A model generated the notes under the pieces. That model was given only the letters and a program-made list of their open reading frames with translations. It was not told where the DNA came from and did no database searches. 64,000 nt of DNA from Lineus longissimus (lineage: Eukaryota > Nemertea > Pilidiophora > Heteronemertea > Lineidae): assembly GCF_910592395.1 (NCBI RefSeq), contig NC_088308.1:21901501-21965500 (forward strand), read 5' to 3'. Positions 58,671 to 64,000 of the stretch are shown piece after piece. The position numbers and the translations under genes are program-made. How positions within the stretch are numbered: position 1 is the stretch's first letter; every line of letters begins with the position of its first letter.

Positions 58671-60827
58671 GACTCAATGGTTTAGATACATGAAGAACAT
58701 GTTTCATTCCTTTATTTCTCATTGGAATAGAACAATTTTTTAAAACTTTAGTTAGTTGACACTGGTATTGCTTGAATCCTATGCGCATGAAGTCCCATGC
58801 GCAATCCGAGATTGCCTTTGTAAGCTGCGCTTGGCTCTTGATACAAACGCTGGTCGATTGGTGCTAATTATTGTACAGTTTCTAATTTCTTTTCATTTGT
58901 ATTTCGAAGAGTTTGCCCTCAAATATTTCTTGGTTCAAAGTCAGTAAATGGCTAGATGTACAGTAAAACGACAAAGATGGTTAAACATCAAACTTGGCTT
59001 TCGGTTTCTTCCAATTTCCCACGTTTAAACTTTATTTCTGTTTTAAGAAATTCACATAAAAAGATAGATGTTTCAACGTTTGAAAATGAACTCTTCGTTA
59101 TTGTTTGTATTGTTTGTGTAACATTGTCCGCAACAGACCTAGCAGGTTTAGGACAGAACTGGTAAATTGGTGCTATCCATTGTAAATAGGCTTGTTCTCA
59201 TGTTTATATAACCGCTTTTTGTACTTCATTAACATCTTTGTAGACCGCACATGCATACTATGTAGAGCAGTGAATCACGTGCCATTAACTTGTAAATATC
59301 ACTTGGTATATATTTATCATAGCAAAAACATGTTATAAATTAACAATAAAACTAATTGTACATAGTCAGAATTTATTTCCCTTACTTGTTTAACACTCTA
59401 TTATAAATCGAAGTTTAGATACATCTCTGAAGTAATAAAATTCGATTGCAAAATTTACCGCAGACTCTCTTCAGACACCAATGATCCCTTCAACACATAT
59501 GAATCTATTTCGCAGGTTCCGACCAAAACAGAGAGAAGCATACGTTGGTGTGAAAGTAGATTAGTCCCCTGGAGAATAGTCCTACCCGGCCTAGCCTTAA
59601 GTGGCAGAAGGTGACCATGATATTTCAATTGAATGAGCACTTCCTCTTATACCACAGTTCCCCTGGGCATAGTATTCCTGCCTCACCAACCGCCGTCCCA
59701 CGTAGACGTTCATTGAACACCTCTTTCGAGCTGTTAATTCTATTGCTGGTGGTCGGAGTAGAATTAACAATTGTCACACTGGGAAAACAATTTGTCGTTA
59801 ATTGACGGACAGCCCGATTCACAAGGGATCCTACTACCAGTTTATGAATTGTAACGGATTGTGACAATATTTTCGGCAGGTTATCAGAAAGAGGCAGTTT
59901 CAGAAATTCCCGACAATAACATCAACAACAGGGCAAACGACAAGGCCATTTGCTCTCCCATACCCGAAAACATTACACTATCAAGGGACAAGGGTGCACC
60001 CGATTCATACAATCATACTTACATGTATAAATACAATTTAATACTTGGGTTCCGTTTTTTTAATCCGTACGCACAATTTTCCGATTTTTAGTGGTTGGCC
60101 TACTTCCCCCTGTATGCATGCGTATGTTGAAGCCGAGACCACTACCTGCGTACGTACGCACTAATTTACTGCACCTTACTTTACGCCACATTACATTGGA
60201 GACAAAATTCAATATAGTTACATATAAATATCAACTAAATGTCGCATTTATTGGAGTTGTCACAACGACCGATTGATTCAATGATTATTTGTCCAAGGAC
60301 AGTCTTTGTCACAAACAAGGAGTAGAGATGAGGTCCAGACTTGATCTGTCGGATGGAGTCGGACAACACCGCTGGATGACGCGATTCTTCATGTGTATGT
60401 GGTAAATGTTGTATATAGTAGAAAATATCTGTATCATTTCTGTTGCCGTTTCTGCTTGTCCCAGTCCTTCCTAATGTGCATTGACGTACAGTCGCAACCT
60501 CATCAAGCTTCGGACAAATTTGCATTAGACTTATCTGGCCAGAAATATCTTTGCGGCAGCCCATCTGGTCGAAGAGGATTATTGTTACTGTGAAAGAAAA
60601 AGTATCATTGAAGACACAAAAGTGCACTAGGTTGTTCAATGCAGTTTAGTGATTTTTCAATGGTTCTGTCAGTGTTTGGAGAAAAATCACGGCCCAATTG
60701 AAGGCATTATTATAGGAACAACCAACATACCCAATACCAAACTTGTAGTTTGAAGAGTATTGGCATGGTTTACATGTAGCCCTCTACTGCTGTATCAAGA
60801 TAAAATTACATCATTCTCCACCTTGAC
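58671..60827. other. Convergent 3' flanks of homeobox and guanylyl cyclase genes
   Basis: The two genes end towards each other here. 58671-59360 is probably the homeobox 3' UTR. Some of 60200-60827 is probably the cyclase 3' UTR on the other strand. No further gene is supported. Confidence 0.5.
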
Positions 60828-63614
<2,787 letters not shown>

Positions 63615-64000
63615 CTGAGAATAAAAATTGAAAGAGAAGCGTTCTGTAAGGGGCTTTGGTCTGACCTATTGAAAGCAATATGACCAGTGTTACGATTTTG
63701 AGTGTCTCCGTTTGTGAGCCGTCGTTTCCTCTACTGTCAAAAAGTTGGCAGACAAAATTACACGTTTTTTTCTCTTTCCTTCCATCAAGAAGTCATGGTT
63801 TCTCCTACTGTCTATTGTATCGAAACACTAAAATATGAGGAGCAACCCAAAACGTTGCACCGGTATGTCGGAGAAAAATTTGGTGTAACCATTTTCGCTT
63901 TATAACATCATTTTTTAATGACATGTATAGTATCATGATCATGCAGTCCGATGGATGAGAAGGGAAGGGAAATGAATATCATGAACCTCATGATCATATT
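63615..64000. other. Intron or upstream part of the cyclase gene
   Basis: This lies upstream of the first recognisable cyclase exon and is expected to be intron, since the rest of the kinase-homology domain must lie beyond the window. No exon was recognised. Confidence 0.5.

Noticed and set aside
60235-60639. 134-residue minus-strand frame downstream of the cyclase
   Set aside because: It has no family signature and lies where the cyclase 3' UTR is expected.

Overview
This window is eukaryotic, from an intron-rich and gene-dense animal genome. Multi-exon genes with GT/AG introns can be joined by hand with consistent reading phase. They encode metazoan families: a death-effector-domain caspase, Ly6/uPAR, LITAF, a rhodopsin-type GPCR, an actin relative, WIPI, ZIP, a PRD-class homeobox protein and a membrane guanylyl cyclase. 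Short introns, many TACATGTA motifs, MITE-like fold-backs, tRNA-derived SINEs and a CR1/L2-like LINE suggest a marine invertebrate such as a cephalochordate, hemichordate or lophotrochozoan. The phylum cannot be fixed from the sequence.

Layout: 1-5402 has no gene I can support. 5403-10139 (-) is a complete caspase-8-like gene (copy A) whose DED and protease domain are separated by about 20 copies of a 25-residue repeat. 12774-14213 (+) is a Ly6/uPAR GPI-anchored protein gene. 14764-14857 (-) is the broken tail of a LITAF last exon. 14858-19921 holds a 5'-truncated, decayed LINE opened by about 2.6 kb of other repeats. 19922-23371 (-) and 23549-26852 (-) are caspase copies B and C. Both lack the protease domain because exon 3 ends in a LINE tail that supplies a stop codon and an AATAAA. 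29498-31014 (+) is a second Ly6 gene and 31565-33563 (-) is the intact LITAF gene. The ancestral order caspase-Ly6-LITAF was therefore tandemly duplicated with the LINE exactly at the junction, and a 3.6 kb piece was then duplicated again.

After that come a frameshifted GPCR ending in a 64-bp minisatellite (34436-35992, -), a short actin-like gene with damaged nucleotide-binding loops (38027-39420, -), a complete 11-exon WIPI2/ATG18 gene (40858-50921, +) with transposons in its introns, a single-exon ZIP zinc transporter (54428-55483, +), a PRD-class homeobox gene with a TATA/CCAAT promoter (56648-58670, +), and the 3' eight exons of a membrane guanylyl cyclase (60828-63614, -) that continues past the right edge.

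The most notable region is 5.4-33.6 kb. One death-domain caspase locus has produced at least one open reading frame (copy C, 878 residues) that keeps the DED and repeat scaffold but has no protease. This resembles the layout of decoy regulators such as FLIP or DED-only proteins. It appears to have formed by a LINE insertion associated with a kilobase-scale duplication.
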